38,969 nucleotides of DNA, taken from NCBI GenBank assembly GCA_002440625.1, contig DJUV01000340.1:1-38969 (forward strand), read 5' to 3'. The translations under genes were made by a program, and so were the position numbers. Shown piece by piece: positions 7,494 to 15,604 of this stretch. The DNA comes from Rhodobacteraceae bacterium UBA6273 (lineage in GTDB: Bacteria; Pseudomonadota; Alphaproteobacteria; Rhodobacterales; Rhodobacteraceae). The notes beneath the pieces are model-generated. The model did no database searches. It saw only the letters and a list, made by a program, of their open reading frames with translations, and was not told the DNA's origin. Within the stretch, counting starts at the first letter, position 1; the number at the start of each line of letters is the position of its first letter.

Positions 7494-10313
7494 ATGGCAT
7501 TCGGCAAGGGCAGCCACCTGCATCTGATCGACGGCTCGGCCTATATCTTCCGCGCCTACCACGCGCTGCCGCCGCTGACGCGTAAATCCGACGGGCTGCC
7601 CATCGGTGCCGTGGCCGGGTTCAGCAACATGCTCTGGTCGCAGCTTTCGGCCAACAAGGGTGAAGACGCCCCGACCCATATCGCCGTGGTCTTCGACTAT
7701 TCCTCGAAGACCTTCCGCGATGACATCTACGACAAGTACAAGGCCAACCGCCCCGAACTGCCGGAAGACCTGCGCCCGCAGTTCCCCCTGACGCGCGAGG
7801 CGACGCGAGCCTTCGGCGTGGCCTGTCTGGAAATGCCGAATTACGAGGCCGATGACATCATCGCCACCCTGACGCGGGCTGCGGTCGAGGCGGGCGGAAC
7901 AGTGACCATCATCTCCTCGGACAAGGACCTGATGCAGCTTGTGGGCAATGGCGTCGAGATGTTCGACGCGATGAAGCTGAAGCGCATCGGCGTGGCCGAA
8001 GTCGAGGAGAAGTTCGGCGTCAAGCCCGACCGCGTGGTCGATGTGCAGGCGCTCGCCGGGGACAGCGTCGACAACGTGCCGGGCGCGCCGGGGATCGGCA
8101 TCAAGACGGCGGCGCTTCTCATCAACGAATACGGCGATCTGGAGACGCTTCTGGCTCGCGCGGGCGAGATCAAGCAGCCGAAGCGGCGCGAGGCGCTGAC
8201 CGAGAACGTGGACCTGATCCGCATTTCGAAGCGTCTGGTGACTCTCGATGCCCATGCGCCCGTCGAATGGACGCTCGATGAACTACAGGTCCGCGCGCCG
8301 GAACCCGGCCCGGTGATGGAGTTCCTGATCACGATGGAGTTCCGCACGCTGACCAAGCGTGTCGCCGACAGCCTGAAGATCGCCGCCCCGGTCATCACCG
8401 AAGCGCCCGCTGCCGCTCCAACCGAGGATACGCCCGAAGAAGTGCCCGCCGTCCCCTTCCGGCATGAGGCCTATGAACGGGTCAGCGAGGCCGCGGCGCT
8501 TGACCGCTGGATCGCGCTGATCCGTGAGCGTGGCTATGTCGCGGTCGATACCGAGACGACGAGCCTTGACGAGATGCGGGCGGAGCTTGTCGGCATCTCG
8601 CTGTCGGTCGTGCCGGGCGAGGCCTGCTACATCCCGCTAGGCCACCGGCAGGGCGGCGGCGATCTCTTCGGCTCGAATGACCTTTCCGAGGGGCAGATGC
8701 CGCTTGAGGCGGCGCTGGCCGCGCTGAAGCCGGTGCTTGAGGATGAGGCGATCCTCAAGATCGGCCAGAACATGAAATACGACTGGAAGATCTTTGCCCG
8801 TCACGGGATCAGGGCCGCGCCTTTCGACGACACCATGCTCATGTCCTACGCCATGCATGCGGGTATCCATAACCACGGCATGGATTTCCTGAGCGAGAAG
8901 TACCTCGACCACAACCCGATCCCGATCAAGACGCTTCTGGGCAGCGGCAAGTCGCAGGTGACCTTTGACCGGGTGCCGGTGCCCGAGGCGGTGAAATATG
9001 CCGCCGAGGATGCCGATGTGACCTTGCGCCTTTGGGCGAAGTTCAAGCCGAACCTGCACCGCGTTCAGGTCACGACCGTCTACGAGACGCTGGAGCGGCC
9101 GCTGGTGCCGGTGCTGGCGGATATGGAAATGGCGGGGATCAGGGTCGATCCGAATGTGCTCAGCCGGATGTCGAATGCCTTCGCGCAGAAGATGGCGGGG
9201 TTGGAGGCGGAGATTCAGGAGCTTGCGGGCGAGCCCTTCAACGTGGGCAGCCCGAAGCAACTGGGCGAGATCCTTTTTGACCGGATGCAGGTGCCGGGTG
9301 GCGAGAAGGGCAAGACCGGCGCCTATGCGACGGGGGCCGACGTGCTGGAGGACATCGCCGGCAATGTCGAACTTGGGCGGCCCTCGGACCTTGCCGCCCG
9401 CGTCCTTGACTGGCGGCAGATCTCGAAGCTGAAATCGACCTATACCGATGCCTTGCAGACCCACGTCCACCCGGAGACGGGCCGGGTGCATACGTCCTAT
9501 TCCATCGCCGGTGCCAATACCGGGCGGCTCGCCTCGACCGATCCGAACTTGCAGAACATCCCGGTCAGGACCGAAGAAGGCCGCCGCATCCGCGAGGCCT
9601 TCATCGCCGGGCCGGGGATGCGGCTCGTCTCGCTCGACTACAGCCAGATCGAGCTGCGCATCCTCGCCCATGTCGCGGACATTCCGCAGCTGAAGGAGGC
9701 CTTCCGTGAGGGGATCGACATTCACGCCATGACCGCCTCCGAGATGTTCGGCGTGCCGGTGAAGGGCATGGACCCGATGGTGCGGCGGCAGGCCAAGGCG
9801 ATCAACTTCGGGGTGATCTACGGCATTTCCGGCTTCGGCCTCGCGCGGAACCTGCGGATTCCGCGGGCCGAGGCGCAGGGCTTCATCGACCGCTACTTCG
9901 AGCGGTTTCCGGGGATCAGAACCTACATGGACGCGACCGTGGCCTTCGCGAAGGAGCATGGCTTTGTCCAGACCCTCTTCGGCCGGAAGATCCATACGCC
10001 CGAGATCAACGCGAGGGGGCCGCACGCCGGCTTCGCCCGCCGCGCCGCAATCAACGCGCCGATTCAGGGTGCAGCGGCGGATGTGATCCGGCGCGCGATG
10101 ATCCGGATGCCGGAAGCGATCCGGGACCTGCCGGCGACGATGCTGTTGCAGGTCCATGACGAGCTATTGTTCGAAGTCGAGGAGGGATCGGTCGATAAGC
10201 TCATCGCCGTGGCCCGCGACGTCATGGAAGGCGCGGCTGAACCCGCCGTGACGCTCGATGTGCCGCTGGTGGTCGATGCCGGGCAGGGGGCGAACTGGGC
10301 TGAGGCACACTGA
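7494..10313 (+). CDS. polA: DNA polymerase I
   Basis: A 939-residue enzyme for Okazaki-fragment maturation and repair synthesis. Residues 1-290 are the 5' nuclease (LIDGSAYIFRAYHALPPL; ISSDKDLMQL; GDSVDNVPGAPGIG). The proofreading domain keeps its exonuclease motifs: DTETTSLDE near 351, NMKYDWKIF, and YAAEDADVTL. The polymerase has motif A LDYSQIELRILAHV (about 713), the O-helix RRQAKAINFGVIYG (about 764) and motif C VHDELLFEV (about 887). All three activities therefore appear intact. I start at 7494 because GGGGGAGAG precedes it and MAFGKGSHLHLIDGSAY is the normal family N-terminus; an in-frame ATG at 7455 lacks a site. Confidence 0.97.
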   Translation: MAFGKGSHLHLIDGSAYIFRAYHALPPLTRKSDGLPIGAVAGFSNMLWSQLSANKGEDAPTHIAVVFDYSSKTFRDDIYDKYKANRPELPEDLRPQFPLTREATRAFGVACLEMPNYEADDIIATLTRAAVEAGGTVTIISSDKDLMQLVGNGVEMFDAMKLKRIGVAEVEEKFGVKPDRVVDVQALAGDSVDNVPGAPGIGIKTAALLINEYGDLETLLARAGEIKQPKRREALTENVDLIRISKRLVTLDAHAPVEWTLDELQVRAPEPGPVMEFLITMEFRTLTKRVADSLKIAAPVITEAPAAAPTEDTPEEVPAVPFRHEAYERVSEAAALDRWIALIRERGYVAVDTETTSLDEMRAELVGISLSVVPGEACYIPLGHRQGGGDLFGSNDLSEGQMPLEAALAALKPVLEDEAILKIGQNMKYDWKIFARHGIRAAPFDDTMLMSYAMHAGIHNHGMDFLSEKYLDHNPIPIKTLLGSGKSQVTFDRVPVPEAVKYAAEDADVTLRLWAKFKPNLHRVQVTTVYETLERPLVPVLADMEMAGIRVDPNVLSRMSNAFAQKMAGLEAEIQELAGEPFNVGSPKQLGEILFDRMQVPGGEKGKTGAYATGADVLEDIAGNVELGRPSDLAARVLDWRQISKLKSTYTDALQTHVHPETGRVHTSYSIAGANTGRLASTDPNLQNIPVRTEEGRRIREAFIAGPGMRLVSLDYSQIELRILAHVADIPQLKEAFREGIDIHAMTASEMFGVPVKGMDPMVRRQAKAINFGVIYGISGFGLARNLRIPRAEAQGFIDRYFERFPGIRTYMDATVAFAKEHGFVQTLFGRKIHTPEINARGPHAGFARRAAINAPIQGAAADVIRRAMIRMPEAIRDLPATMLLQVHDELLFEVEEGSVDKLIAVARDVMEGAAEPAVTLDVPLVVDAGQGANWAEAH

Positions 10314-10325
10314 GGTGGACGGCCT

Positions 10326-10403
10326 CGGGGGGCATCGAGCCCCCGCTCGGCCGGCGGAGGTTCCACCCCCGGACCCCCGGGGGTATTTCAGCAACAGAGA
10401 AGC
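10326..10403. repeat. Dispersed GC hairpin + GTATTT element, copy A
   Basis: Lies between convergent polA and the YafY-type regulator. A GC hairpin (10326-10345) is followed by CCCCCGGACCCCCGGGGGTATTT and CAGCAACAGAGAAG (10366-10403). Read on the minus strand it begins ten bases after the regulator's stop as CTTCTCTGTTGCTGAAATAC. It matches copy B over a long stretch. It probably serves as a 3'-end or terminator element. Confidence 0.7.
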
Positions 10404-10413
10404 TTGAGGGTCG

Positions 10414-11082
10414 TCATGTGCCTGGCTCGTGATGTGGCTCGCTTCCGAAGAAGGCGGCGAGGCTTTTGTTCGGCTCGGGCCGGAAGCGTCCCGTTACTTT
10501 GACCGATGCGATCCGGTCGGTGCGGAACATGCGGAAATCGTTCCTGAGATCGCACCAGGCGATCAGGGTCCAGACCTTGCCCCAGAACCAGAGGCCGAGG
10601 GGTCTGACGGCGCGGTCGGTCGCGGCGCCGTCGGCATCCCTATAGCGGATGAAAAGGGCCTCATGGCAGGCGGTGGCGCGGTCGCTGTCGTTGAGCGCGC
10701 CGCCGTGATGGGCATGGATCGCGACGCTGTCGGGGTTGTCGCGCAGCGCTTCGGGCAGGACGGCGGCGATCTTGGTCAGCGCCTCTTCGGCGGAAAGCGC
10801 CATGTCGGCGCCGCCGAAGCTCCTCACCATGCGGGCGCCGGCGACAAGGGCCGCGACCTCGGCCTTCGTGAACATCAGCGGCGGCAGGTCGTAGCCCGAG
10901 CGCATCAGGTATCCGATCCCCGCGGCGCCGTCGATCGGCACGCCCGAACCGATGAGGTCGGCGATGTCGCGGTAGATGGTGCGCTCGCTGACCTCAAGCC
11001 GGTCAGCGAGCACCCGTGCCGTCAGGAGCCGGCCGCCCCTCAGATACTGGACGATCTGGAACAGGCGGTCGGCCCGGCGCAT
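10414..11082 (-). CDS. YafY-type transcriptional regulator (HTH + WYL)
   Basis: A 222-residue regulator. Residues 1-60 form a DeoR/HTH_11-type winged helix (LTARVLADRLEVSERTIYRD). The C-terminal half is a WYL-type ligand domain, with RPLGLWFWGKVWTLIAWC in place of the canonical WYL core. The ATG at 11082 shares one base with the upstream VOC gene's stop (TGATG), so the two form an operon. A perfect palindrome before the operon (11496-11523) is the likely binding site, giving autoregulation. A longer upstream frame exists but lies entirely within the VOC gene and is rejected. Confidence 0.88.
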   Translation of the reverse strand: MRRADRLFQIVQYLRGGRLLTARVLADRLEVSERTIYRDIADLIGSGVPIDGAAGIGYLMRSGYDLPPLMFTKAEVAALVAGARMVRSFGGADMALSAEEALTKIAAVLPEALRDNPDSVAIHAHHGGALNDSDRATACHEALFIRYRDADGAATDRAVRPLGLWFWGKVWTLIAWCDLRNDFRMFRTDRIASVKVTGRFRPEPNKSLAAFFGSEPHHEPGT

Positions 11083-11453
11083 CAGGCGGCTTTCGCCCGT
11101 TCGAAAAGGCCGATGGCATTGCCGTCGAGGTCGGTGGCGTAGACGAAGCGGCCCTCGGGGATCGGGATGATCCCGCTTGTGAGCGTGCCACCTGCCGCGG
11201 CGCAGCGGATCACCGCATCCTCGAGCCGGTCGCGAAGGGTGATATGCAGGATCGGCCCGCCGCCCTTTGCCGGTTCTCCGCGGCAAAGATGGCCGGAGCC
11301 ATTCGCCATCGAGCCGCCGAGAATGGCCACCGGACCGGGGCCGCTGTTGTCGATCGTCATCTGCCAGTCGAAGACGGCATTGTAGAAGGCGATGGCCCGG
11401 TCGAGGTCGGCGACGGGGATTTCGGTCCAGGCGATGATGGTTTCGGATGTCAT
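11082..11453 (-). CDS. VOC family (glyoxalase/bleomycin-resistance-like) protein
   Basis: A 123-residue vicinal oxygen chelate protein with two beta-alpha-beta-beta-beta modules. The first starts IIAWTEIPVADLDRAIAFYN; the second contains PILHITLRD and ends FVYATDLDGNAIGLFE. This is the 'bleomycin resistance protein' type often encoded with YafY/WYL regulators. The start at 11453 has AAGGA about eight bases upstream. It is the first gene of a two-gene operon with the regulator and is presumably induced through it. Ligand or substrate is not known. Confidence 0.88.
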   Translation of the reverse strand: MTSETIIAWTEIPVADLDRAIAFYNAVFDWQMTIDNSGPGPVAILGGSMANGSGHLCRGEPAKGGGPILHITLRDRLEDAVIRCAAAGGTLTSGIIPIPEGRFVYATDLDGNAIGLFERAKAA

Positions 11454-11495
11454 GGCGCAGTCCTTTGCTGATGTGACCTTACCCTTGTCGCACAT

Positions 11496-11523
11496 GCCTC
11501 CTGACAGCATTCTGTCAGGAGGC
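11496..11523. promoter_or_regulatory. Perfect palindrome, probable operator of the VOC/YafY operon
   Basis: Two perfect 12-base arms, GCCTCCTGACAG and CTGTCAGGAGGC, flank the four-base spacer CATT. It lies 43-70 bases before the VOC start codon, where a promoter is expected. The CTGACAG/CTGTCAG core next to a WYL-type regulator suggests that the regulator binds here. A rho-independent terminator is unlikely because no T tract follows on either strand. Confidence 0.7.
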
Positions 11524-11605
11524 TTCAGCATCCGCCAGAGCGGCTTGCGCCGGCTTTCAAAGGCGCTAGGCTGGCCGGCGGAATTTATCCCGAGGAGCTA
11601 CCCCG

Positions 11606-12586
11606 ATGGCGCAGGACAGTGGACACGACCATGATCACGGCGACGATCACGGCGGCCACCATCATGGCGCCGGGTCGCACCGGCATCATGGCCATTCGCA
11701 TGGCCACGTCCATGCAGGGGAGCGCGGCCTCGGGCTTGCCGTGGTGGTCAATGTCCTTCTCACCGTGGCGCAGATCGTCGGCGGCATCCTGTCGGGCTCG
11801 GTCGCGCTGATCGCCGACGCGGTCCATAATCTTTCCGATGCGGCGGCGCTGGTCATCGCCTTTGCGGCACGGCGGATTGCCAGGCGGCCCGCCGATGCGC
11901 GCATGTCCTTTGGCTATCGACGGGCAGAGGTGGTGGCGGCGCTCATCAACTATACCGTCCTTGTCGTCATCTCGCTCTGGCTCGGGTCGGAGGCGGTGAT
12001 GCGGCTTCTCGATCCGCCGGAGGTCGCGGGCGGGATCGTGATGATGCTTGCCGCGCTGGCGCTGGTCATCGACCTTGCCACCGCGCTTCTGACCTTCCGG
12101 CTGGCGAAGGAAAGCAGCAACATCCGCGCGGCCTTTCTGCACAATCTCGCCGATGCGGGGTCCTCGGTCGCGGTGCTGGTCGGGGGCGCGCTGATCTGGG
12201 CCTGGGGCTTGAGTTGGGCGGATCCGGCGATCACGCTTTTGATCTCGGCCTGGATCCTCTGGCACGCCCTCAGCGAAATCGGTCCCGTGATCCGCATCCT
12301 GATGCTTGCCGCGCCGCCTGAAGTGGGGGCGGCCGACCTCAGGCGGGCAATCGAGGCGGAGGCGGGCATCGAAGGCGTACATCACCTCCATCTCTGGCAG
12401 ATGGATGAGGAGCGCAGCTCCGTCGAGGCGCATCTCGTGCTCGCCGAGGGCGTGGATTTCACCGAAGCCGTGCGCCGGGTCAAGGTGCGGGTCGAGACGG
12501 AATTCGGCATCCGCCACAGCACCTTCGAGATCGAGACGCTGGCCTCGGGCTGCGCCGGAACAGACTGCCGGCCGGCCGAGGCCTGA
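11606..12586 (+). CDS. Cation diffusion facilitator (Zn/Co/Cd exporter)
   Basis: A 326-residue inner-membrane metal/proton antiporter of the CzcD/ZitB type. It has a histidine-rich N-terminus (residues 7-36) and six helices. The tetrahedral metal site is visible: HNLSD in helix 2 (His74, Asp78) and HNLAD in helix 5 (His179, Asp183). The cytoplasmic C-terminal domain carries HHLHLWQMDEERSSVEAHL, typical of the dimerising metal-sensing domain. GAGGAG lies 11 bases before the ATG. Two His in the helix-2/5 site favour zinc. It is divergent from the VOC operon across about 150 bases. Confidence 0.93.
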   Translation: MAQDSGHDHDHGDDHGGHHHGAGSHRHHGHSHGHVHAGERGLGLAVVVNVLLTVAQIVGGILSGSVALIADAVHNLSDAAALVIAFAARRIARRPADARMSFGYRRAEVVAALINYTVLVVISLWLGSEAVMRLLDPPEVAGGIVMMLAALALVIDLATALLTFRLAKESSNIRAAFLHNLADAGSSVAVLVGGALIWAWGLSWADPAITLLISAWILWHALSEIGPVIRILMLAAPPEVGAADLRRAIEAEAGIEGVHHLHLWQMDEERSSVEAHLVLAEGVDFTEAVRRVKVRVETEFGIRHSTFEIETLASGCAGTDCRPAEA

Positions 12587-12599
12587 AGGGGCTTCGGGG

Positions 12600-12797
12600 T
12601 CAGACTCGGGCGTGAATATGGCGGCGCTGGCCGGGCGCCACGGGCAGGCCGGCGCGATTGTTGGGGCCGTTAACGACGAATCCGAAATGCAACCCCCGAT
12701 TGTTCATCGCCAGGCCTTCAATCGCCGGTCCGTGCGACTCAATGAAACCCACGAATTTCCCGGTCTCCGCCCAGATTCGGCCACGGGGCGCAGTCAT
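12600..12797 (-). CDS. Possible small protein (65 aa), uncertain
   Basis: A 65-codon frame starting MTAPRGRIWAETGKFVGFIE. The predicted peptide is of mixed, plausible composition, but there is no clear ribosome binding site (CCTCACCAACATTA precedes the ATG), and third positions are less GC-rich than in neighbouring genes. It lies in a stretch without other genes and reads away from the 12821 frame. It could be a decayed gene or chance. I do not recognise it. Confidence 0.25.
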   Translation of the reverse strand: MTAPRGRIWAETGKFVGFIESHGPAIEGLAMNNRGLHFGFVVNGPNNRAGLPVAPGQRRHIHARV

Positions 12798-12820
12798 TAA
12801 TGTTGGTGAGGGGCAAGACG

Positions 12821-12994
12821 ATGGACAGGACGAACCAGATGAAACTCTTTGCAATCATTCTCGCCAAGTTCTCCCGCAAGCAGGACGCTGAAGCGGATGC
12901 GTTTGAAAAGCGTCTGGTCAACCTCGGCAAACAGGCATCGCGCCGCAGCCGCGCCGCTACGCCGAACCTCTTCGTCCGTCACGCCCACGCCTGA
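12821..12994 (+). CDS. Small basic protein (57 aa), probable
   Basis: A 57-residue frame starting MDRTNQMKLFAIILAKFSRK, with GAGGGG seven bases upstream of the ATG. It is rich in Lys/Arg and Ala, with a short amphipathic start and a probably disordered tail (RRSRAATPNLFVRHAHA). Its stop lies inside an eight-base-stem hairpin shared with the mipZ 3' end, the layout of two convergent genes. An earlier in-frame ATG at 12800 has no ribosome site. Function unknown. Confidence 0.5.
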   Translation: MDRTNQMKLFAIILAKFSRKQDAEADAFEKRLVNLGKQASRRSRAATPNLFVRHAHA

Positions 12995-13010
12995 TCCCTG
13001 CCGGGATCAG
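12991..13010. terminator. Hairpin between convergent 12821 ORF and mipZ
   Basis: Arms CTGATCCC and GGGATCAG with loop TGCC. The hairpin contains the stop codons of both converging genes (12992-12994 and 13007-13009). It lacks a T tract on either strand, so it may stabilise 3' ends rather than terminate efficiently. Confidence 0.45.
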
Positions 13011-13816
13011 AAGTTCACCGTCACGCCGGGAAGGTTCAGTTCCTTCATCAGGTCGCGGACTTCCTGACGCGCAGCGACGTTTGAGATGTTGAGGTTCTCA
13101 ACCCCCACATCGCGCAGATCGAGCAGGGTGAGGCCGCGCGGAAAGAGCTCGCGGAAGATCACCCGCTCGGAAAACCCCGGCGCCACGCGGAAGCCGATCC
13201 GCTTCGACAATTGATCGAGCGCCGCGCCCACCTTCCGCTTGTTGTGCATCTGCTGTGCGCCCAGACGATTGCGCAGCACGATCCAGTCGATGGGCCTGAG
13301 GCCCGCCCGCGCGCGAAGCTGGCGGGCATGCCAGACCATCTCGGAATAGATCGACGGGCCGATGACGCGGCTGGTGTCGGGATCGACGCGGGCCAGCAGG
13401 TCGAAGTCGATGAAGCTGTCGTTCAGGGGCGTGATGAGCGTATCGGCCAGCGAATGCGCGACCTGGCTCAGGCGCGTATGCGAGCCGGGGCAGTCGATGA
13501 CGATGAAATCCACTTCCCGCTCAAGCCCGGCCACAGCGGCGGAGAGCCGGTGGTCGAAGGCATTCTCGCCCTCGGCCAGCGTCGCCTGATCGACCTCGGG
13601 AAGCTCGCGGTAGTCGACCGTGGGCAGGTCGACCCCTTCGCGGCGCATGAAGGCCTGGCGGTTCTCGACATAGCGGCCGAAGCTCTTCTGCCGGAGGTCG
13701 AGGTCGAGCGCGCCGACCTTGTGGCCCATCCGCGCCAGCGCCGTGGCGACATGCATGCAGGTCGTGGACTTGCCGGACCCGCCCTTTTCGTTCCCGACGA
13801 CGATGATATGCGCCAC
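13007..13816 (-). CDS. mipZ: Division-plane positioning ATPase MipZ
   Basis: A 269-residue ParA/MinD-superfamily ATPase. In Caulobacter, MipZ forms polar gradients that block FtsZ assembly and so place the septum at midcell. The deviant Walker A NEKGGSGKSTT is at residues 8-18, Walker A' is ALDLDLRQKSFGRY, and Walker B is VDFIVIDCPG. The segment around DSFIDFDLLARVDP and the C-terminal RDVGVENLNISNVAARQEVR match MipZ rather than ParA. Alphaproteobacteria use it in place of MinCD. It probably has its own promoter at 13881-13908. Confidence 0.93.
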   Translation of the reverse strand: MAHIIVVGNEKGGSGKSTTCMHVATALARMGHKVGALDLDLRQKSFGRYVENRQAFMRREGVDLPTVDYRELPEVDQATLAEGENAFDHRLSAAVAGLEREVDFIVIDCPGSHTRLSQVAHSLADTLITPLNDSFIDFDLLARVDPDTSRVIGPSIYSEMVWHARQLRARAGLRPIDWIVLRNRLGAQQMHNKRKVGAALDQLSKRIGFRVAPGFSERVIFRELFPRGLTLLDLRDVGVENLNISNVAARQEVRDLMKELNLPGVTVNF

Positions 13817-13851
13817 GTGACTGTCCCCGTGCTGTTCCGGTTCCCGGAATC

Positions 13852-13877
13852 AAAAGGCGCGCTGTCTCCAGCGCGCC
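13852..13877 (-). terminator. rho-independent terminator after rpmE
   Basis: Read on the minus strand: nine-base stem GGCGCGCTG / CAGCGCGCC with loop GAGA, followed by TTTTGATT. It lies 44 bases past the rpmE stop. It also overlaps the predicted mipZ transcription start. Confidence 0.7.
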
Positions 13878-13880
13878 TCT

Positions 13881-13908
13881 ACTATATGTTGTGCGCCTTG
13901 TCTTGCAA
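13881..13908 (-). promoter_or_regulatory. Predicted mipZ promoter
   Basis: On the minus strand, TTGCAA (13903-13908) and TATAGT (13881-13886) are separated by 16 bases, a good sigma-70 match in a GC-rich genome. Transcription would begin near 13874, inside the rpmE terminator stem, so mipZ transcripts would lack most of the 5' arm and escape that terminator. Confidence 0.45.
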
Positions 13909-13920
13909 AGCGCAATAGGC

Positions 13921-14142
13921 TCAGAATCCGAGGCCAGCGTACTTGTTCTTGAACTTCGAAACGCGGCCGCCGGTGTCCAGAAGCTTGGCCGAACCGCCGG
14001 TCCAGGCCGGATGCACCGTCGGGTCGATGTCGAGCGACAGCGTGTCGCCTTCCTTGCCCCAGGTCGAACGGGTCTGGTAAGTCGAGCCGTCGGTCATCTT
14101 CACGGTGATGAAGTGATATTCGGGGTGAGTACCTTGTTTCAT
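13921..14142 (-). CDS. rpmE: 50S ribosomal protein L31
   Basis: A 73-residue ribosomal protein L31 starting [26 protein letters not shown] and the closing [10 protein letters not shown] match alphaproteobacterial L31. The zinc-binding cysteines of E. coli L31 are absent, as is normal for the zinc-independent form in this group. It begins 11 bases after the rplS stop with GGAGCGGGACC before the ATG, so the two are co-transcribed, ending at the terminator at 13852-13877. Confidence 0.95.
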   Translation of the reverse strand: MKQGTHPEYHFITVKMTDGSTYQTRSTWGKEGDTLSLDIDPTVHPAWTGGSAKLLDTGGRVSKFKNKYAGLGF

Positions 14143-14153
14143 GGTCCCGCTCC

Positions 14154-14525
14154 TTATTCGGCTTTGGCTTTGTAGGTGGTGTCTTCCGCGATCCGGGCAG
14201 ATTTGCCGCGACGGTCACGCAGATAGTAGAGCTTGGCGCGGCGGACACGGCCACGGCGCACAACCTCGATCGACTCGATGTTGGTCGAATAGAGCGGGAA
14301 GACGCGCTCGACGCCCTCGCCGAAGGAAATCTTGCGGACGGTGAACGACGCCGCGATGCTGCCACCCTTGCGGGCGATGCAGACGCCTTCGTAGTTCTGG
14401 ACGCGGGTCCGCGTGCCTTCCGTCACCTTGTAGCCGACACGCACGGTGTCGCCCGCCTTGAAGTCCGGGATGGACTTGCCGAGAGCGGCGATCTGCTCGG
14501 CCTCCAGTTGCGCGATCAGGTTCAT
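14154..14525 (-). CDS. rplS: 50S ribosomal protein L19
   Basis: A 123-residue L19 ([63 protein letters not shown]). It binds near the 30S-50S interface. It follows trmD, as in the classical rpsP-rimM-trmD-rplS order, but here a 278-base gap with a palindrome and a strong predicted promoter separates it from trmD. It can therefore be expressed independently with rpmE. AGGAC precedes the ATG. Confidence 0.96.
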   Translation of the reverse strand: MNLIAQLEAEQIAALGKSIPDFKAGDTVRVGYKVTEGTRTRVQNYEGVCIARKGGSIAASFTVRKISFGEGVERVFPLYSTNIESIEVVRRGRVRRAKLYYLRDRRGKSARIAEDTTYKAKAE

Positions 14526-14738
14526 CGCAGGTCCTTTCCTATGCTCGCGGTGGTTCCGCGATGGTGTTCGCGCCTTGAGAGCTCCGTGTCTTCACCGGGT
14601 CCGCATGAAGCGCCCGCAGGAGGTCAGGTCGTCATTTCTCGTCGGTGCCGCCAAGGGCCGCCCAGTGCCGAAGAAGGCGAAGGGCATCGGCCAATAGCAA
14701 GCGCGCCCGCACGACTCATGGGAGCCCCGGACGGGCGG

Positions 14739-14767
14739 GGTATAGGGGGGGCAGGGGCGTGGGTCAA
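14739..14767 (-). promoter_or_regulatory. Predicted sigma-70 promoter of rplS-rpmE
   Basis: On the minus strand, TTGACC (14762-14767) and TATACC (14739-14744) are separated by exactly 17 bases. This is the best promoter match I saw in the window. Transcription would start near 14732 and give a leader of about 205 bases before rplS. In the rest of the gap I see no gene. Confidence 0.6.
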
Positions 14768-14779
14768 GGGTTGGGCTAG

Positions 14780-14807
14780 GTAGGATGGGCAATATTGCCC
14801 ATCCTAC
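14780..14807. repeat. REP-like 14-base-arm perfect palindrome overlapping the trmD stop
   Basis: Arms GTAGGATGGGCAAT and ATTGCCCATCCTAC abut with no spacer. The trmD stop codon (TAG, 14804-14806) is part of the palindrome. TTGCCCATCCTACGGGTTC recurs identically beside rpsP at 16660-16678. It is probably a dispersed palindromic unit and may act as the 3' end of the trmD message. Confidence 0.7.
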
Positions 14808-15604
14808 GGGTTCGGTCGCCGCGCCCACAAATCCGGTCGCCTTTCTCGCGTCAGCCGTTCCGCCTCGGCCCGCCGCCATTTCTCGACGGCGGCATGGTTG
14901 CCGGAGGTCAGGACGGTAGGGATCTCGCGGCCTTCCCAGGTAGCGGGCCTAGTGTATTGCGGATGCTCCAGCAGCCCGTGGGAATGGCTTTCCTCTTCGG
15001 TGGAGGAGGCATTGCCGAGGACGCCGGGCAGAAGCCGGACCGTGGCGTCGATCATCGCCTGCGCGGCGATCTCGCCGCCGGTGAGGACGAAGTCGCCGAG
15101 GCTGACTTCCTCGACGGCGTAATGATCCAGCACGCGCTGGTCCACGCCCTCGAACCTGCCGCAGAGCATGGTGATGCCATCGGTTCCGGCCCAACGGCGG
15201 GCGGTGGCCTGATCGAAGGGTTTCCCGCGTGGCGACAGGTAGATGACCGGCCATGCCGCTCGGTCCGGTGGCGTGCCGATGGCGGCCTCGTCAAGTGCTG
15301 CGGCCACCACGTCGGCACGCAGGACCATGCCGGCGCCGCCGCCTGCCGGTGAGTCATCGACGTTGCGGTGCTTGCCGATGCCAAAGGGGCGGAGGTCGAT
15401 GGTCTGAAGCGACCAGAGCCCTTCGTTGAGCGCCTTGCCGGTCAGGGAAAGGCCGAGCGTGCCGGGAAAGGCCTCAGGGAAGAGCGTGATGATCCGTGCG
15501 CGCCAGGCGCCCTTGACGTGCTGCGGCGCCATCAGGTCACGGGGGCGGGCAGAGGCGGAAATGCTCAAACGCCCGTGGGATTTGGGTTTTTCCGCCCCGC
15601 TCAC
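14804..15604 (-). CDS. trmD: tRNA (guanine-N1)-methyltransferase TrmD
   Basis: A 266-residue SPOUT methyltransferase that makes m1G37 in tRNAs and prevents frameshifting. Motifs seen: [12 protein letters not shown], the [16 protein letters not shown] catalytic/SAM region, [22 protein letters not shown] and [14 protein letters not shown]. The knot and the C-terminal domain are complete. A 30-residue N-terminal lead ([17 protein letters not shown]) precedes the fold, as in other Rhodobacterales. The start is GTG at 15604, overlapping the rimM stop as GTGA. The stop is formed by the palindrome at 14780-14807. Confidence 0.95.
   Translation of the reverse strand: MSGAEKPKSHGRLSISASARPRDLMAPQHVKGAWRARIITLFPEAFPGTLGLSLTGKALNEGLWSLQTIDLRPFGIGKHRNVDDSPAGGGAGMVLRADVVAAALDEAAIGTPPDRAAWPVIYLSPRGKPFDQATARRWAGTDGITMLCGRFEGVDQRVLDHYAVEEVSLGDFVLTGGEIAAQAMIDATVRLLPGVLGNASSTEEESHSHGLLEHPQYTRPATWEGREIPTVLTSGNHAAVEKWRRAEAERLTRERRPDLWARRPNP

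Noticed and set aside
8637..10157. 506-codon minus-strand frame opposite polA
   Set aside because: Antisense shadow of polA; Arg/His/Gly-rich, low-complexity translation without motifs.
11496..11523. Reading the 12-base palindrome as a terminator
   Set aside because: No T tract on either strand, and it lies upstream of a start codon rather than downstream of a gene.
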